A stretch of DNA of 64,000 nucleotides from Alphaproteobacteria bacterium UBA6038 (GCA_002429315.1 DIZC01000097.1:1-64000); one strand, 5' to 3'; numbered from the stretch's first letter, positions 25,775 to 35,024 are shown. The notes: generated from the sequence alone by a model not told the origin. Translations and numbers: made by a program.

Positions 25775-25823
25775 GCGCGCATTCAGGCGAAGTGGGCACC
25801 GGTTCGCCGCCCGGAATGCGCGC
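25775..25823 (+). promoter_or_regulatory. Nested hairpin between trmD and rplS
   Basis: A perfect 10-bp outer stem (GCGCGCATTC with GAATGCGCGC) encloses a perfect 6-bp inner stem (GGCGAA with TTCGCC) and the loop GTGGGCACCG. It ends 42 bases before the rplS start. It could be an L19 autoregulatory leader, or one copy of the alphaproteobacterial intergenic repeat containing GAAGTGGGCACCGGTTC. Confidence 0.6.
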
Positions 25824-25865
25824 CAGCAAATGACAACCCCCTGCCTGCCCGCGGAGTGCAAACCC

Positions 25866-26297
25866 ATGAACCTGCTAAAACAGCTCGAAACCGAGCAGAT
25901 GAAGGCCGTCCGCGGCGGCAAAGGCCTGCCGGAGTTCCGTCCCGGCGACACGTTGAAGGTCAACGTTAAGGTCGTCGAGCAGACCTACGACGAGAAGGCC
26001 AAGCAGATGAAGACGCGCGAGCGGCTGCAGGCGTTCGAGGGCGTCTGCATCGGTCGGCAGGGCGCAGGCGTCAACGAGAGCTTCACCGTGCGGAAGATCT
26101 CCTATGGCGAGGGCGTGGAGCGCGTTTTCCCGGTGTACTCGCCGCTGGTCGATTCCGTGCAGGTGGTGCGCAAGGGCCGCGTGCGGCGCGCGAAGCTCTA
26201 TTACCTGCGCGGCCGGCGTGGAAAGTCCGCCCGCATCAGCGAGCGCGTGGAGCGCGGCGTGGAAGAGGGCGCGGTACCGGAGCCCGCCGGCTCGTAA
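25866..26297 (+). CDS. rplS: 50S ribosomal protein L19
   Basis: 143 residues from MNLLKQLETEQMKAV at 25866. It contains FRPGDTLKVNVKVVE and ERVFPVYSPLVDSVQVVRKG, and the tail KLYYLRGRRGKSARI. An upstream frame extension lies in the leader hairpin and is rejected. Confidence 0.96.
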   Translation: MNLLKQLETEQMKAVRGGKGLPEFRPGDTLKVNVKVVEQTYDEKAKQMKTRERLQAFEGVCIGRQGAGVNESFTVRKISYGEGVERVFPVYSPLVDSVQVVRKGRVRRAKLYYLRGRRGKSARISERVERGVEEGAVPEPAGS

Positions 26298-26330
26298 CGC
26301 GAGCAGTCAGCGGTTATAAGCCTGGTTGAG

Positions 26331-26876
26331 ATGAACCGGGCTGCCACCATCGTTGTGACCATTGTCGTCGCTGCGTTCTTTGCCGCGATTGCCGTCGTCG
26401 CCATCGTCGTTTCCGGCGCCTTCAACGTCGCCGCGGATGCGCCGGATTCCGCGCTGATGCACATGATCGTCGCATACACCCGCGAACGTGCGATTGACGT
26501 GCGGGCGGAGGGCATCGCGGTCCCGCCGCTCGACAAGCCGGCGATGATCGCCGAAGGCGCCGCGCATTACGACGCGATGTGCACCGGCTGCCATCTGGCG
26601 CCCGGCCTGCGTGAGAACGCGATGCGGCCGGGAATGAATCCCAAGCCGCCAGCCTTGGCGACCTTGCCGCCGGAGGGCGCGGCGGAGCAGTTCTGGATCG
26701 TCAAGCACGGCATCAAGATGACGGCCATGCCGGCCTGGGGCCTGACGCATTCCGACGCGGACATCTGGAACATCGTCGCGTTCCTGCAGAAGCTGCCCGG
26801 CCTTTCGCTGGAGCAGTATCGCGCCCTCGTCGCAAAAGGCGGCGACAAGCACGACGCCATGCCGATGGGACGCTGA
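26331..26876 (+). CDS. c-type cytochrome with N-terminal membrane anchor
   Basis: 181 residues. One uncleaved-looking N-terminal helix (ATIVVTIVVAAFFAAIAVV), then a single haem domain with CTGCH, GLRENAMRPGMNPKPPAL and the probable axial Met in TAMPAWGLTHSD. This is the CBB3/PSPA7-type mono-haem fold. It starts 33 bases after rplS on the same strand. Its redox partner is unknown. Confidence 0.85.
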   Translation: MNRAATIVVTIVVAAFFAAIAVVAIVVSGAFNVAADAPDSALMHMIVAYTRERAIDVRAEGIAVPPLDKPAMIAEGAAHYDAMCTGCHLAPGLRENAMRPGMNPKPPALATLPPEGAAEQFWIVKHGIKMTAMPAWGLTHSDADIWNIVAFLQKLPGLSLEQYRALVAKGGDKHDAMPMGR

Positions 26877-26964
26877 TCGCCGAATCTCGAATGCCGGGCA
26901 TGGGCCGCACTTCTCTCTTGCATTGATTTAAGTCATTTAAGACGGCGGGCGGTCAGGGGCGAGC

Positions 26965-28299
26965 ATGACAATCGAGGCAGTATCGGCGCAGCCGCGCCAC
27001 CATCTCCTCAAAATCCTCGGCGTCACGTTCGGCGTGGCGGTGGCCATCGGCCAGATCATCGGGTCCGGCATCCTGCGCTCTCCGAGCATCGTTGCGGGCG
27101 AGGTGCCCGGCATCGCGCTGATCACCGGCCTATGGATGCTGGGCGCCATCCAGGTGTCGCTGTCGGCAAACCTTCTCTCCGAGCTTGCCGCCGCGCTGCC
27201 GCGAACCGGTGGCGGTTACAACTATGCGCATCGCGCGCTGGGCGATGTCGGAGGCCTCGTCGTCGGTTGGACGGGTTGGCTCGCCAATCTGGCGGGCGCC
27301 GCGGCAGCTTCGGTTTCTTTTGCCGAATTCCTGCCGCTGCTCTTGCCGGCTGCCGGCGCGCACAAGATCGCGGTGGCGCTTTCGCTGCAGGTCGCGCTCT
27401 ATGCGGCGAATCTCGCGGGCCTTCGCGAGGGCCGCGCCGTGCAGGAGTTGACCAGCTTCGTCAAGGCCGCGCTGCTGTTCGTGTTCATCGTCGCGGCCGT
27501 CATTCTTGTCGCGCCCGCCGAGCCGCAAACCTTCCTTTCGTCGCCTGTGGCATTCAAGTGGGCTAACCTCATCCTCGCCTATCAGCTCATCATGGGCGCC
27601 TATGCCGGATGGGACACGCCGGTCGTTTTCGCCGGAGAGAACATCGATCCGGCGAAGGCCATCCCGCGCGCCCTTTTCTATGGAATCCTGCTTACCGCGT
27701 TTCTGTATGTCGGTGTGAACTGGGCGCTGCTTCACGCCCTCTCGCCCGCCGGTGTGGCCGCGTCACCGCTTCCGTTCTCCGTCGTGCTGTCGCGCATCGG
27801 CGGGAGCTGGCCGGGGACGCTGTTTGCAATCGGCGCGACGATCACCGTCGCGAGCTGCTCGAACGCCTGCATCATGGCGGCGCCGCGCATCCTGTTCGCG
27901 CTGGGCAGCGATCGCCTGCTTCCGCGCGCCTTCACCAGTGTGAATGCCGGCGGCAGCCCGGTGATCGCCTATGTGATGACGGCCATAGGCACGCTTGCGC
28001 TTGCCGCTACCGGCGCGTTTGCTTTGGTGTTCGGACTCATCGCCACCTTGAACGCGGCGAGCGGATTTCTGGTGGACATTTCCTTCTGGGTGCTGCGGAA
28101 GAGAGAGCCGGATTTGCCGCGCCCGTTCCGTGCCATCGGCTATCCCGTGCTGCCAATGATCCCCGTGCTTGTTGACGGCTCACTGGTGGTGCTGTTCACC
28201 GCCGCCAACTACACCGGCGGGCTGGTCGCGCTGGGGCTTGGCCTGTTGTGCATCCCCTTTGCATTCGTAGCCCATCGCGCCCGCAAAGCCATTGGCTGA
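26965..28299 (+). CDS. APC superfamily amino acid permease
   Basis: 444 residues with about 12 hydrophobic segments. Near the N-terminus it has the APC helix-1 motif (VAIGQIIGSGILRSPSIVAG) and later GWDTPVVFAGENIDPAKAIP. It probably imports or exchanges amino acids across the inner membrane by a cation gradient; the substrate is unclear. Confidence 0.88.
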   Translation: MTIEAVSAQPRHHLLKILGVTFGVAVAIGQIIGSGILRSPSIVAGEVPGIALITGLWMLGAIQVSLSANLLSELAAALPRTGGGYNYAHRALGDVGGLVVGWTGWLANLAGAAAASVSFAEFLPLLLPAAGAHKIAVALSLQVALYAANLAGLREGRAVQELTSFVKAALLFVFIVAAVILVAPAEPQTFLSSPVAFKWANLILAYQLIMGAYAGWDTPVVFAGENIDPAKAIPRALFYGILLTAFLYVGVNWALLHALSPAGVAASPLPFSVVLSRIGGSWPGTLFAIGATITVASCSNACIMAAPRILFALGSDRLLPRAFTSVNAGGSPVIAYVMTAIGTLALAATGAFALVFGLIATLNAASGFLVDISFWVLRKREPDLPRPFRAIGYPVLPMIPVLVDGSLVVLFTAANYTGGLVALGLGLLCIPFAFVAHRARKAIG

Positions 28300-28361
28300 A
28301 CGGCCTTGCCGCGGCGTGAGTCGCGCGCTAGGAACCGCGCGGCTTCTGGAAAGGACTGTCC

Positions 28362-29324
28362 ATGCCGCGCAGGAAAATCGCGCTGATCGGCGGCGGCCAG
28401 ATCGGCGGCACGCTCGCCCATCTGGTGGCGCTGAAGGAGCTCGGCGACGTGGTGCTGTTCGACATCGTCGAAGGCCTGCCGCAGGGCAAGAGTCTCGACC
28501 TCGCACAGGCGGGACCGATCGAAGGATTCGACGCGCGCCTCAAGGGCACGAATTCGTACGCCGATATCGCCGGCGCCGACGTGGTGATCGTGACCGCCGG
28601 CGTGCCGCGCAAGCCGGGCATGAGCCGCGACGACCTGCTCGGCATCAATCTCAAGGTGATGGCTGCGGTGGGCGACGGCATCAAGAATCACGCGCCGGAT
28701 GCGTTCATCATCTGCATCACCAATCCGCTGGATGCGATGGTGTGGGCACTGCGCCAATTCTCCGGCGTGCCCCGCGAGAAGATCATCGGCATGGCCGGCG
28801 TGTTGGACTCGGCGCGCTTCCGTCATTTCCTGGCCGAGGAACTAAACGTCAGCGTCGAGGATGTTTCCGCCTTCGTGCTCGGCGGCCACGGCGACACGAT
28901 GGTCCCGATACCGCGCTTCTCCACTGTTGCCGGAATTCCTCTGCCCGAGCTGGTGAAGATGGGGTGGATAACGCAGGACCGACTCGACAAACTGGTGCAG
29001 CGCACGCGCGACGGCGGCGCGGAAATCGTCGGGCTGCTCAAGACCGGGTCCGCCTTCTATGCGCCGGCCACCGCCGCCATCGAGATGGCGCAGTCTTTTT
29101 TGCGCGATAAGAAGCGCGTGCTGCCCTGTGCCGCCTACGTGAATGGGCCGTACGGGATCGAAGACCTTTATGTCGGGGTGCCGGTGGTGATCGGCGAAAA
29201 AGGTGTTGAGAAGATCGTGCAGCTCGAGCTCACCGCCGACGAGCGCGCCGCGCTAATGAAATCTGCCGATTCTGTCCGAGGCCTCATCGACGCCTGCAAG
29301 AAGCTCGAACCGAAGCTGGCTTGA
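28362..29324 (+). CDS. mdh: Malate dehydrogenase
   Basis: 320 residues. LDH-like MDH: NAD motif IGGGQIGGTLAH, TAGVPRKPGMSRDDLL, ITNPLDAMV, GVLDSARFR and the catalytic His in LGGHGDTMVP. It interconverts malate and oxaloacetate in the TCA cycle. In many alphaproteobacteria mdh heads sucCD-sucAB; here a VapBC-like pair follows instead. Confidence 0.96.
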   Translation: MPRRKIALIGGGQIGGTLAHLVALKELGDVVLFDIVEGLPQGKSLDLAQAGPIEGFDARLKGTNSYADIAGADVVIVTAGVPRKPGMSRDDLLGINLKVMAAVGDGIKNHAPDAFIICITNPLDAMVWALRQFSGVPREKIIGMAGVLDSARFRHFLAEELNVSVEDVSAFVLGGHGDTMVPIPRFSTVAGIPLPELVKMGWITQDRLDKLVQRTRDGGAEIVGLLKTGSAFYAPATAAIEMAQSFLRDKKRVLPCAAYVNGPYGIEDLYVGVPVVIGEKGVEKIVQLELTADERAALMKSADSVRGLIDACKKLEPKLA

Positions 29325-29374
29325 TTTCTGGCACACCCACACATATCCTGTGTGCCTGTGCGGAGTTGAAGCCC

Positions 29375-29689
29375 ATGAAAAACATCACCTTGGCCGTTGA
29401 CGACGAGGTTCTCGACGGCATTCGCAAGTACGCCGCCAACCACGGCACCACCGTGAACGGCCTCATCCGCGATCACTTCAAGCGGATTGTGGCGCAGGAA
29501 GATCGTGCGGCGCAGGCCCGGCGAGAATTGGTCGAACTGAGTCGGCGATCCACCGGGCGGCTTGGGCCGGATTGGAAATGGAACAGGGCCGAACTTTATG
29601 ATCGCGAAATACTTCGTCGACACGAACGTCCTGATCTACGCAGCGATGGCGAAGTTCGACACCCCAGAAAAGACAAGCCGGGCAAATGA
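29375..29689 (+). CDS. Antitoxin-like protein of a VapBC-type pair
   Basis: 104 residues from MKNITLAVDDEVLDGIRKYA, a ribbon-helix-helix style N-terminus with HGTTVNGLIRDHFKR. After about residue 70 (WKWNRAELYDRE, where such antitoxins usually end) the frame continues 35 residues into the toxin gene, giving a 92-base out-of-phase overlap. It would neutralise the PIN toxin and repress the operon. Confidence 0.75.
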   Translation: MKNITLAVDDEVLDGIRKYAANHGTTVNGLIRDHFKRIVAQEDRAAQARRELVELSRRSTGRLGPDWKWNRAELYDREILRRHERPDLRSDGEVRHPRKDKPGK

Positions 29690-30011
29690 GCTGATCGGCG
29701 ACGCCCAGTTCGCGATTTCGGGACAGGTTCTCGCCGAATTCTACCGTAACGTCACACGTAAGGGAGCAGCGCCTCTGTCGCCCGTTGAAGCCCTCGAGTG
29801 GATCGATCTTCTTTCGGAGCAGGTGTGCATTCCCGTGGACGCAACGCTGGTGCGCAACGGGATACTTCTCTCCGAACGTTATCGAATCGACTATTGGGAT
29901 GCCGCCATCGTTGCCGCGGCCGAAACGGCTGGCGTTGAGACGCTGTACAGCGAGGATTTGAATCACGGGCAGGTTTATGGCTCTGTCATGGTCGTCAATC
30001 CCTTCCTTTGA
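29598..30011 (+). CDS. PIN domain ribonuclease toxin (VapC-like)
   Basis: 137 residues from the ATG at 29598. PIN motifs: FVDTNVLIYA with the first catalytic Asp, Glu in QVLAEFYRNV, and YRIDYWDAAIVAAAE with later acidic residues, ending LYSEDLNHGQVYG. It is predicted to be an Mg-dependent RNase. It overlaps its antitoxin gene by 92 bases and is followed after 25 bases by phosphofructokinase. Confidence 0.85.
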   Translation: MIAKYFVDTNVLIYAAMAKFDTPEKTSRANELIGDAQFAISGQVLAEFYRNVTRKGAAPLSPVEALEWIDLLSEQVCIPVDATLVRNGILLSERYRIDYWDAAIVAAAETAGVETLYSEDLNHGQVYGSVMVVNPFL

Positions 30012-30036
30012 AGACGCTCAAGGTGAGGAGCGATTC

Positions 30037-31191
30037 ATGCGCATTGGCGTTCTGACAGGCGGCGGCGACGTTCCGGGGCTCAATCCGTGCATCAAGGCGA
30101 TTACGCGCGCGACGCTCTCACGCGGCTGGGACGTGATCGGCTTCCGCCGCGGCTGGGCGGGGCCGCTCAATTACGATCCCGACAATCCCGAAGGTACTCA
30201 GGACAACTGGATGCCGCTCGATGCCGAGGCCGTGCGCACCATCGATCGCCAGGGCGGCACCATCCTTCACACCTCGCGGACCAATCCCGGCCGCGTGAAG
30301 CCCAGGGACCTGCCGGAATTCCTCAACGGCAAATTCCAGCCGGGTGCCGCCGGGACCATCGACTGCACCGCGCACGTGCTCCGCGTGTTCGCGAGCCTCC
30401 AGATCGATGCCATGTTCGCCATCGGCGGCGACGACACGCTCTCTTATGCCGCGCATCTGCACCGGCAGGGCATGAAGATGATGGAATTGCCGAAGACGAT
30501 GGACAACGACGTGTTCGGCACCGATTACTGCATGGGCTTCTCCACCGCCGTTTCCCGCTCGGCTGCGATGCTGGAGGCGCTGCGCTCGTCGGCCGGCAGC
30601 CATGAACGCATTGCCGTTATCGAGCTGTTCGGCCGCAACTCCGGCGAGACGGCGCTGATCTCTGGCTATATCGCCGATGCCGACCGCACCTTGATTGCGG
30701 AAGTGCCGATCGACATCGAGCGGCTTGCCGAGCTGGTGGTGAAGGACCGCGAAGCCAATCCGTCCCGCTACGCCATCGTCGCCGTCTCGGAAGGCGCGGT
30801 GCTGGAGCAGGGCCAGACCGTGGAATCCGGTCCGGAAGACCCCTACGGCCATCGCAAACTCGGCGGCATCGGGGAGGTTGTGGGAGATCGGCTGGAAAAG
30901 CTGACCGGCATCGGCATCCTCAACCAGAAGCTCAGCTACCTGATGCGCGCGGGGCCGCCGGATGCGGTGGACCGCATGGTGGCGATGAATTACGGCACCA
31001 TGGCGGTGCAGCTCCTCGACGAGGGCAAGCACGGACTTATGATGGCGATCCAGGACGGCAAATACACGACCGTGCCCGGCGATACCTGCGTCAAGGGCAA
31101 GCGCCGCGTCGACGTGGATGCGCTCTACGATACCGAAGCCTATCGCGCTCGCATTGACACGATCACGGGCAAGCCGTTTTTCCTGTATTGA
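30037..31191 (+). CDS. Phosphofructokinase, probably pyrophosphate-dependent
   Basis: 384 residues from the ATG at 30037 with a good GAGGAG site upstream. N-terminal IGVLTGGGDVPGLNP. At the two positions that discriminate phosphoryl donors it has Asp133 (IGGDDTL) and Lys153 (LPKTMDND), where ATP enzymes have Gly in both; this pair marks PPi-dependent enzymes. It would interconvert fructose 6-phosphate and the 1,6-bisphosphate reversibly in glycolysis or gluconeogenesis. Donor use is prediction. Confidence 0.88.
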   Translation: MRIGVLTGGGDVPGLNPCIKAITRATLSRGWDVIGFRRGWAGPLNYDPDNPEGTQDNWMPLDAEAVRTIDRQGGTILHTSRTNPGRVKPRDLPEFLNGKFQPGAAGTIDCTAHVLRVFASLQIDAMFAIGGDDTLSYAAHLHRQGMKMMELPKTMDNDVFGTDYCMGFSTAVSRSAAMLEALRSSAGSHERIAVIELFGRNSGETALISGYIADADRTLIAEVPIDIERLAELVVKDREANPSRYAIVAVSEGAVLEQGQTVESGPEDPYGHRKLGGIGEVVGDRLEKLTGIGILNQKLSYLMRAGPPDAVDRMVAMNYGTMAVQLLDEGKHGLMMAIQDGKYTTVPGDTCVKGKRRVDVDALYDTEAYRARIDTITGKPFFLY

Positions 31192-31332
31192 GCGGATGCC
31201 GAAAGCGAGAAAGCCTCCGCGCCGGGAGGGTCCGCCCTGGAGCTCTCTCTACCCGGCCTCGATGCAACCAAGTTCACATTAGCGCCCGGCCCCAATACCA
31301 TCACTCTGCACCTGCGATAGATCGGGGGACTC

Positions 31333-31875
31333 ATGATTCCGCATCTGGAAACCGAACGCCTCCTCATGCGCGGCTGGCGCGACAGCGATCTCGATGCGTT
31401 TGCCGCCATCTACGGCGATCCGGAAGTGATGCGCTACCTGTCGGGCGAAGCGCTGGCGCGCAACGACAGCTGGCGCAACATGTCGAGCGCGGCCGGCCAC
31501 TGGATGCTCCGCGGCTACGGACTGTGGGTGGTGGAGCGTAAATCGGACGGCGCGGTGATCGGCCGCGTCGGCCTCATCCGGCCCGAGGGCTGGCCCGGCC
31601 TCGAAGTGGGCTGGACGTTGGGCCAGCCGTACTGGGGCAATGGCTATGCAACGGAATCCGCGCGGGCGGCGATGAACTATGCCTTCTTGACGCAATCCGT
31701 GGACCGGCTCATTTCGCTGATCGATCCCCGCAACAAGGCATCTCAGGCGGTCGCGGAGCGGTTGGGCGAAGCGCAAGGCGCCGAATACGAGCTGATCATC
31801 GCCGGCAGTAGTTATATCTGCGACATCTGGAGCATCACGCGCGAGGAATGGCGCCAGCGCGCGCACCTGCCATGA
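31333..31875 (+). CDS. GNAT acetyltransferase, RimJ/RimL type
   Basis: 180 residues. It starts with the family phrase LETERLLMRGWRDSDLDAFA, has YWGNGYATESARAAMNYAF as acetyl-CoA loop and LISLIDPRNKASQAVAERLG. It probably acetylates a small molecule or protein N-terminus. It overlaps the MFS gene by 4 bases. Confidence 0.88.
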   Translation: MIPHLETERLLMRGWRDSDLDAFAAIYGDPEVMRYLSGEALARNDSWRNMSSAAGHWMLRGYGLWVVERKSDGAVIGRVGLIRPEGWPGLEVGWTLGQPYWGNGYATESARAAMNYAFLTQSVDRLISLIDPRNKASQAVAERLGEAQGAEYELIIAGSSYICDIWSITREEWRQRAHLP

Positions 31876-33101
31876 GCCAAGCGCCGGCCGCGGTCTATCG
31901 CGACCGCGACTTCAATATCTTTCTCGCGAGCCGCTTTCTCTCCACCGTCGCCATGCAGATCCAGTCTGTGGCGGTCGGCTGGCAGGTCTACGAGATCGCG
32001 CGCACGCCGCTTGCGCTCGGGTTCGTCGGGCTGGCGCAATTCGTCCCGATGTTCCTGCTGACCCTTCCGGCCGGCGATGTGTCGGACCGGTTCGATCAGC
32101 GCAAGGTTTTGGCCGCCAGTCTGTTTGTGGAAGCCGTTGCCGGCGCGCTGCTGGTGGTGCTGACGTTGCTTCGCCTGCATCAGGTATTGCCGTTCTACCT
32201 AATTATGATGCTGTTCGGCGCGGCGCGGGGATTCTCCGGGCCGGCATCGCAGTCGCTGCTGCCGTTTGTGGTTCCCCCCGAGCGATTGCCGAAATCCATC
32301 GCCTGGAGCTCGTCGGCCTTTCAGACGGCGGTGATTGCGGGCCCCGCTATCGGCGGATTTCTCTACGCGCTTGGCCCGCTCGCCGCCTACGCGGCGTGCA
32401 CCGTGTGTTTTGTGGGCGCCGCGCTCGGCACTGCCGCGTTGGGCGGCCGCCGGCTCGCCCGCGAGGCGACAGCCAACAGCGCCATCGCGCGCGTGATCGA
32501 GGGCGTGCGCTTCGTGCGGCATCGACCGGTGGTGCTGGGCGCCATCTCGCTCGATCTGTTCGCGGTGCTACTCGGCGGCGCGACCGCTTTGCTGCCGGTC
32601 TATGCCCGCGACATCCTGCATGTAGGACCGATCGGTCTCGGTCTGTTGCGCAGCGCGCCGGCGATCGGCGCGGCGGTGGTGGCGCTGTCGCTGGGGCACC
32701 GGCCGCTTGAGCGTCAGACGGGGCGAAAGATGTTCGCCGCGGTGGCGATCTTCGGTCTCTCGACCGTCGTGTTTGGCATCTCGACCAATTTCTATCTTTC
32801 CATCGCCGCGCTGTTCGTGCTTGGCGCGTCCGACATGGTGAGCGTCTTCATTCGCTCGGCCCTTATCCAGTTCGCCACGCCCGACGCCATGCGGGGCCGG
32901 GTGAGCGCCGTCAACATGCTGTTCATCGGCGCCTCCAACGAGCTCGGCGAGTTCGAATCGGGGCTCACGGCGGCATGGTTCGGGACCGTTCCGTCCGTCA
33001 TCATCGGCGGCATCGGAACGCTGCTGATTGTCGCGATCTGGATGAAGCTGTTCCCGCCGCTTCGGACCGTCGATCGCCTCGCCGATGTGGCCGTCGCCTA
33101 G
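31872..33101 (+). CDS. MFS transporter (EntS-like)
   Basis: 409 residues from the ATG at 31872, with about 12 membrane segments. The loop 2-3 signature is GDVSDRFDQRKVLA, and the N-terminal FNIFLASRFLSTVAMQIQSV is typical of EntS-like MFS_3 exporters. It is probably a drug or siderophore efflux pump. The 3' end overlaps the convergent YbhB-like gene by 4 bases. Confidence 0.88.
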   Translation: MSQAPAAVYRDRDFNIFLASRFLSTVAMQIQSVAVGWQVYEIARTPLALGFVGLAQFVPMFLLTLPAGDVSDRFDQRKVLAASLFVEAVAGALLVVLTLLRLHQVLPFYLIMMLFGAARGFSGPASQSLLPFVVPPERLPKSIAWSSSAFQTAVIAGPAIGGFLYALGPLAAYAACTVCFVGAALGTAALGGRRLAREATANSAIARVIEGVRFVRHRPVVLGAISLDLFAVLLGGATALLPVYARDILHVGPIGLGLLRSAPAIGAAVVALSLGHRPLERQTGRKMFAAVAIFGLSTVVFGISTNFYLSIAALFVLGASDMVSVFIRSALIQFATPDAMRGRVSAVNMLFIGASNELGEFESGLTAAWFGTVPSVIIGGIGTLLIVAIWMKLFPPLRTVDRLADVAVA

Positions 33102-33613
33102 CGCTGATATGTGCCGGTCAGCGAAGCTTTGCCGAGTGCGTTCTTCTCCAGCGTGGCGGTTACGTCCTTGGCGGTGGCGTGCGCCGGGAACTGCACTGTC
33201 GGCGTGCGCAGCGCCCACACCGTGAAGGCGTAGTGATGCACGCCGGACCCGGGCGGCGGGCACGGGCCGCCGTACCCCGCATCGCCGAAATCGGTAATCA
33301 TCGCGTGGGCGCCGGGAGGCGGCGGAGAGCCTTTGGCCAGCGTCGTGACGCTCGGCGGGATGTCCACCACGATCCAGTGGGACCAGTCGTTCGGCGGCAC
33401 GTTGTGATCGATGGCGGTGATGGCGAAGCTCTTCGTGCCGGCCGGGGCGCCGCTCCACGACAGCGCCGGCGAGAGATTGCCGCCGCCGCAGCGCGTATAG
33501 ACCTGCTCCTTGGCGATCGGCGCAGCATCGCGGATCTCGGGGCTTGTCAGCTGCATCGCGGCAGCGGGACCGGCAACGAGGGCGGCGCATATTGCGTACA
33601 CGGCAAGTTTCAT
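33098..33613 (-). CDS. YbhB/YbcL family Raf kinase inhibitor-like (PEBP) protein, exported
   Basis: 171 residues from the ATG at 33613, chosen because a signal peptide (MKLAVYAICAALVAGPAAA) follows directly. PEBP landmarks: CGGGNLSPALSWSGAPAGTK, DHNVPPNDWSHWIVVDIP and YGGPCPPPGSGVHHY. These proteins bind phosphate- or amine-bearing ligands; bacterial roles are poorly known. Confidence 0.9.
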   Translation of the reverse strand: MKLAVYAICAALVAGPAAAMQLTSPEIRDAAPIAKEQVYTRCGGGNLSPALSWSGAPAGTKSFAITAIDHNVPPNDWSHWIVVDIPPSVTTLAKGSPPPPGAHAMITDFGDAGYGGPCPPPGSGVHHYAFTVWALRTPTVQFPAHATAKDVTATLEKNALGKASLTGTYQR

Positions 33614-33672
33614 GGCGATTGTCTCCGGGCCATCCTTCATATTACACCGCTCCGTCACATCCGGGGAACAAG

Positions 33673-34329
33673 ATGACGCTACAGGTGATCGGCGCCGGCC
33701 TCGGCCGCACCGGAACGATGGCGCTCAAGATCGCGCTCGAGCAGCTGGGGTTCGCGCCCTGCCATCACATGTACGAAGTGATCCAGCATCCGGAACAGGC
33801 CGGATTCTGGGAGCGCGCCACGCGCGGCGAACCGGTCGACTGGGAAGAGGTCTTCGCCAATTACCGCGCCAGCTGCGATTGGCCCAGCTGCGCCTTCTAT
33901 AAGGAGCTCGCCGACCGGTACCCGTCCGCCAAGGTGATCCTGACCCTGCGCGATCCGCACGCCTGGTACCGGAGCGTCTGCAACACCATCCTGCCTGCGA
34001 TGAAAGGGCCGATGATTCTACCGGACGGTTCACGCGTCGGGCCGCCTGGCAACTTTGCCAAACCGCTCATCGGCGAGAAGACGTTCGGGATGCAATTCGA
34101 TGAAGCGCACATGATCGATGTGTTCAACCGTCACAATGAGGCGGTGAAGCGTACCATTCCCGCCGAGCGGCTGCTGGTGTTCGAAGCCTCGCAAGGATGG
34201 GAGCCGCTCTGCCGGTTTCTTGCCGTGCCGATTCCTGCCAGCCCGTTCCCCCTGGCGAACACGACGGAGGAGTTCAGGCAGCGGGTCGCCGAACGGGCGC
34301 AGCAGGGCACGAAGAGCGCCGGCGCATGA
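33673..34329 (+). CDS. Sulfotransferase family protein
   Basis: 218 residues from the ATG at 33673. The PAPS-binding loop is GAGLGRTGTMALKIALEQLG and the later phosphate region is KVILTLRDPHAWYRSV. It resembles Sulfotransferase_4 proteins. Its substrate is unknown. The stop overlaps the scoA start (ATGA), although the two functions are not obviously linked. Confidence 0.82.
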   Translation: MTLQVIGAGLGRTGTMALKIALEQLGFAPCHHMYEVIQHPEQAGFWERATRGEPVDWEEVFANYRASCDWPSCAFYKELADRYPSAKVILTLRDPHAWYRSVCNTILPAMKGPMILPDGSRVGPPGNFAKPLIGEKTFGMQFDEAHMIDVFNRHNEAVKRTIPAERLLVFEASQGWEPLCRFLAVPIPASPFPLANTTEEFRQRVAERAQQGTKSAGA

Positions 34330-35024
34330 AGAAAGTCTACGCGGACGCCGCGGCCGCGCTCGACGGTCTCCTGTTCGACGGCATGACGATCATGTCCGGC
34401 GGCTTCGGCCTGTGCGGCATTCCTGAGAACCTGATTTTGGCGCTGCGCGACTCCGGCGTGAAAAACCTGACGGTGATTTCCAACAATGCCGGGGTGGACG
34501 ATTTCGGATTAGGCCTTCTGCTGCAGACCCGGCAGATCAAGAAGATGATCTCGTCCTACGTGGGCGAGAACGACACGTTCGAGAAGCAGTATCTGTCCGG
34601 CGAGCTGGAGCTCGAGTTCAATCCGCAGGGTACGCTGGCGGAGCGCATCCGCGCCGGCGGCGCGGGCATTCCAGGATTCTACACCAAGACCGGCGTCGGC
34701 ACGCTGATTGCGGAGGGCAAAGAGCACAAGGAGTTCGACGGCGAGACGTACGTTCTGGAGCGCGGGCTGGCTGCCGATCTTTCCATCGTGAAAGCGCGGA
34801 AGGGCGATGCGGAGGGCAATCTCGTCTACCGGAAGACGGCGCGGAACTTCAATCCGATGATGGCCACGGCCGGCAAGGCGACCGTCGCTGAAGTGGAAGA
34901 CCTGGTGCCGGTCGGCACGCTGGATCCCGATGGCATTCACACGCCGGGCATCTTCGTGAGCCGGATCGTGCAGGGCGCGCACTACGAAAAGCGCATCGAA
35001 AAGCGCACGGTGCGCGAAGGGTGA
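34326..35024 (+). CDS. scoA: 3-oxoacid CoA-transferase subunit A
   Basis: 232 residues. Signature SGGFGLCGIPENLI near residue 22 and NNAGVDDFGLG, GFYTKTGVGT. With ScoB it transfers CoA from succinyl-CoA to acetoacetate, linking ketone bodies and PHB breakdown to the TCA cycle. It is separated from scoB by an inserted two-gene module of about 640 bases. Confidence 0.95.
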   Translation: MKKVYADAAAALDGLLFDGMTIMSGGFGLCGIPENLILALRDSGVKNLTVISNNAGVDDFGLGLLLQTRQIKKMISSYVGENDTFEKQYLSGELELEFNPQGTLAERIRAGGAGIPGFYTKTGVGTLIAEGKEHKEFDGETYVLERGLAADLSIVKARKGDAEGNLVYRKTARNFNPMMATAGKATVAEVEDLVPVGTLDPDGIHTPGIFVSRIVQGAHYEKRIEKRTVREG

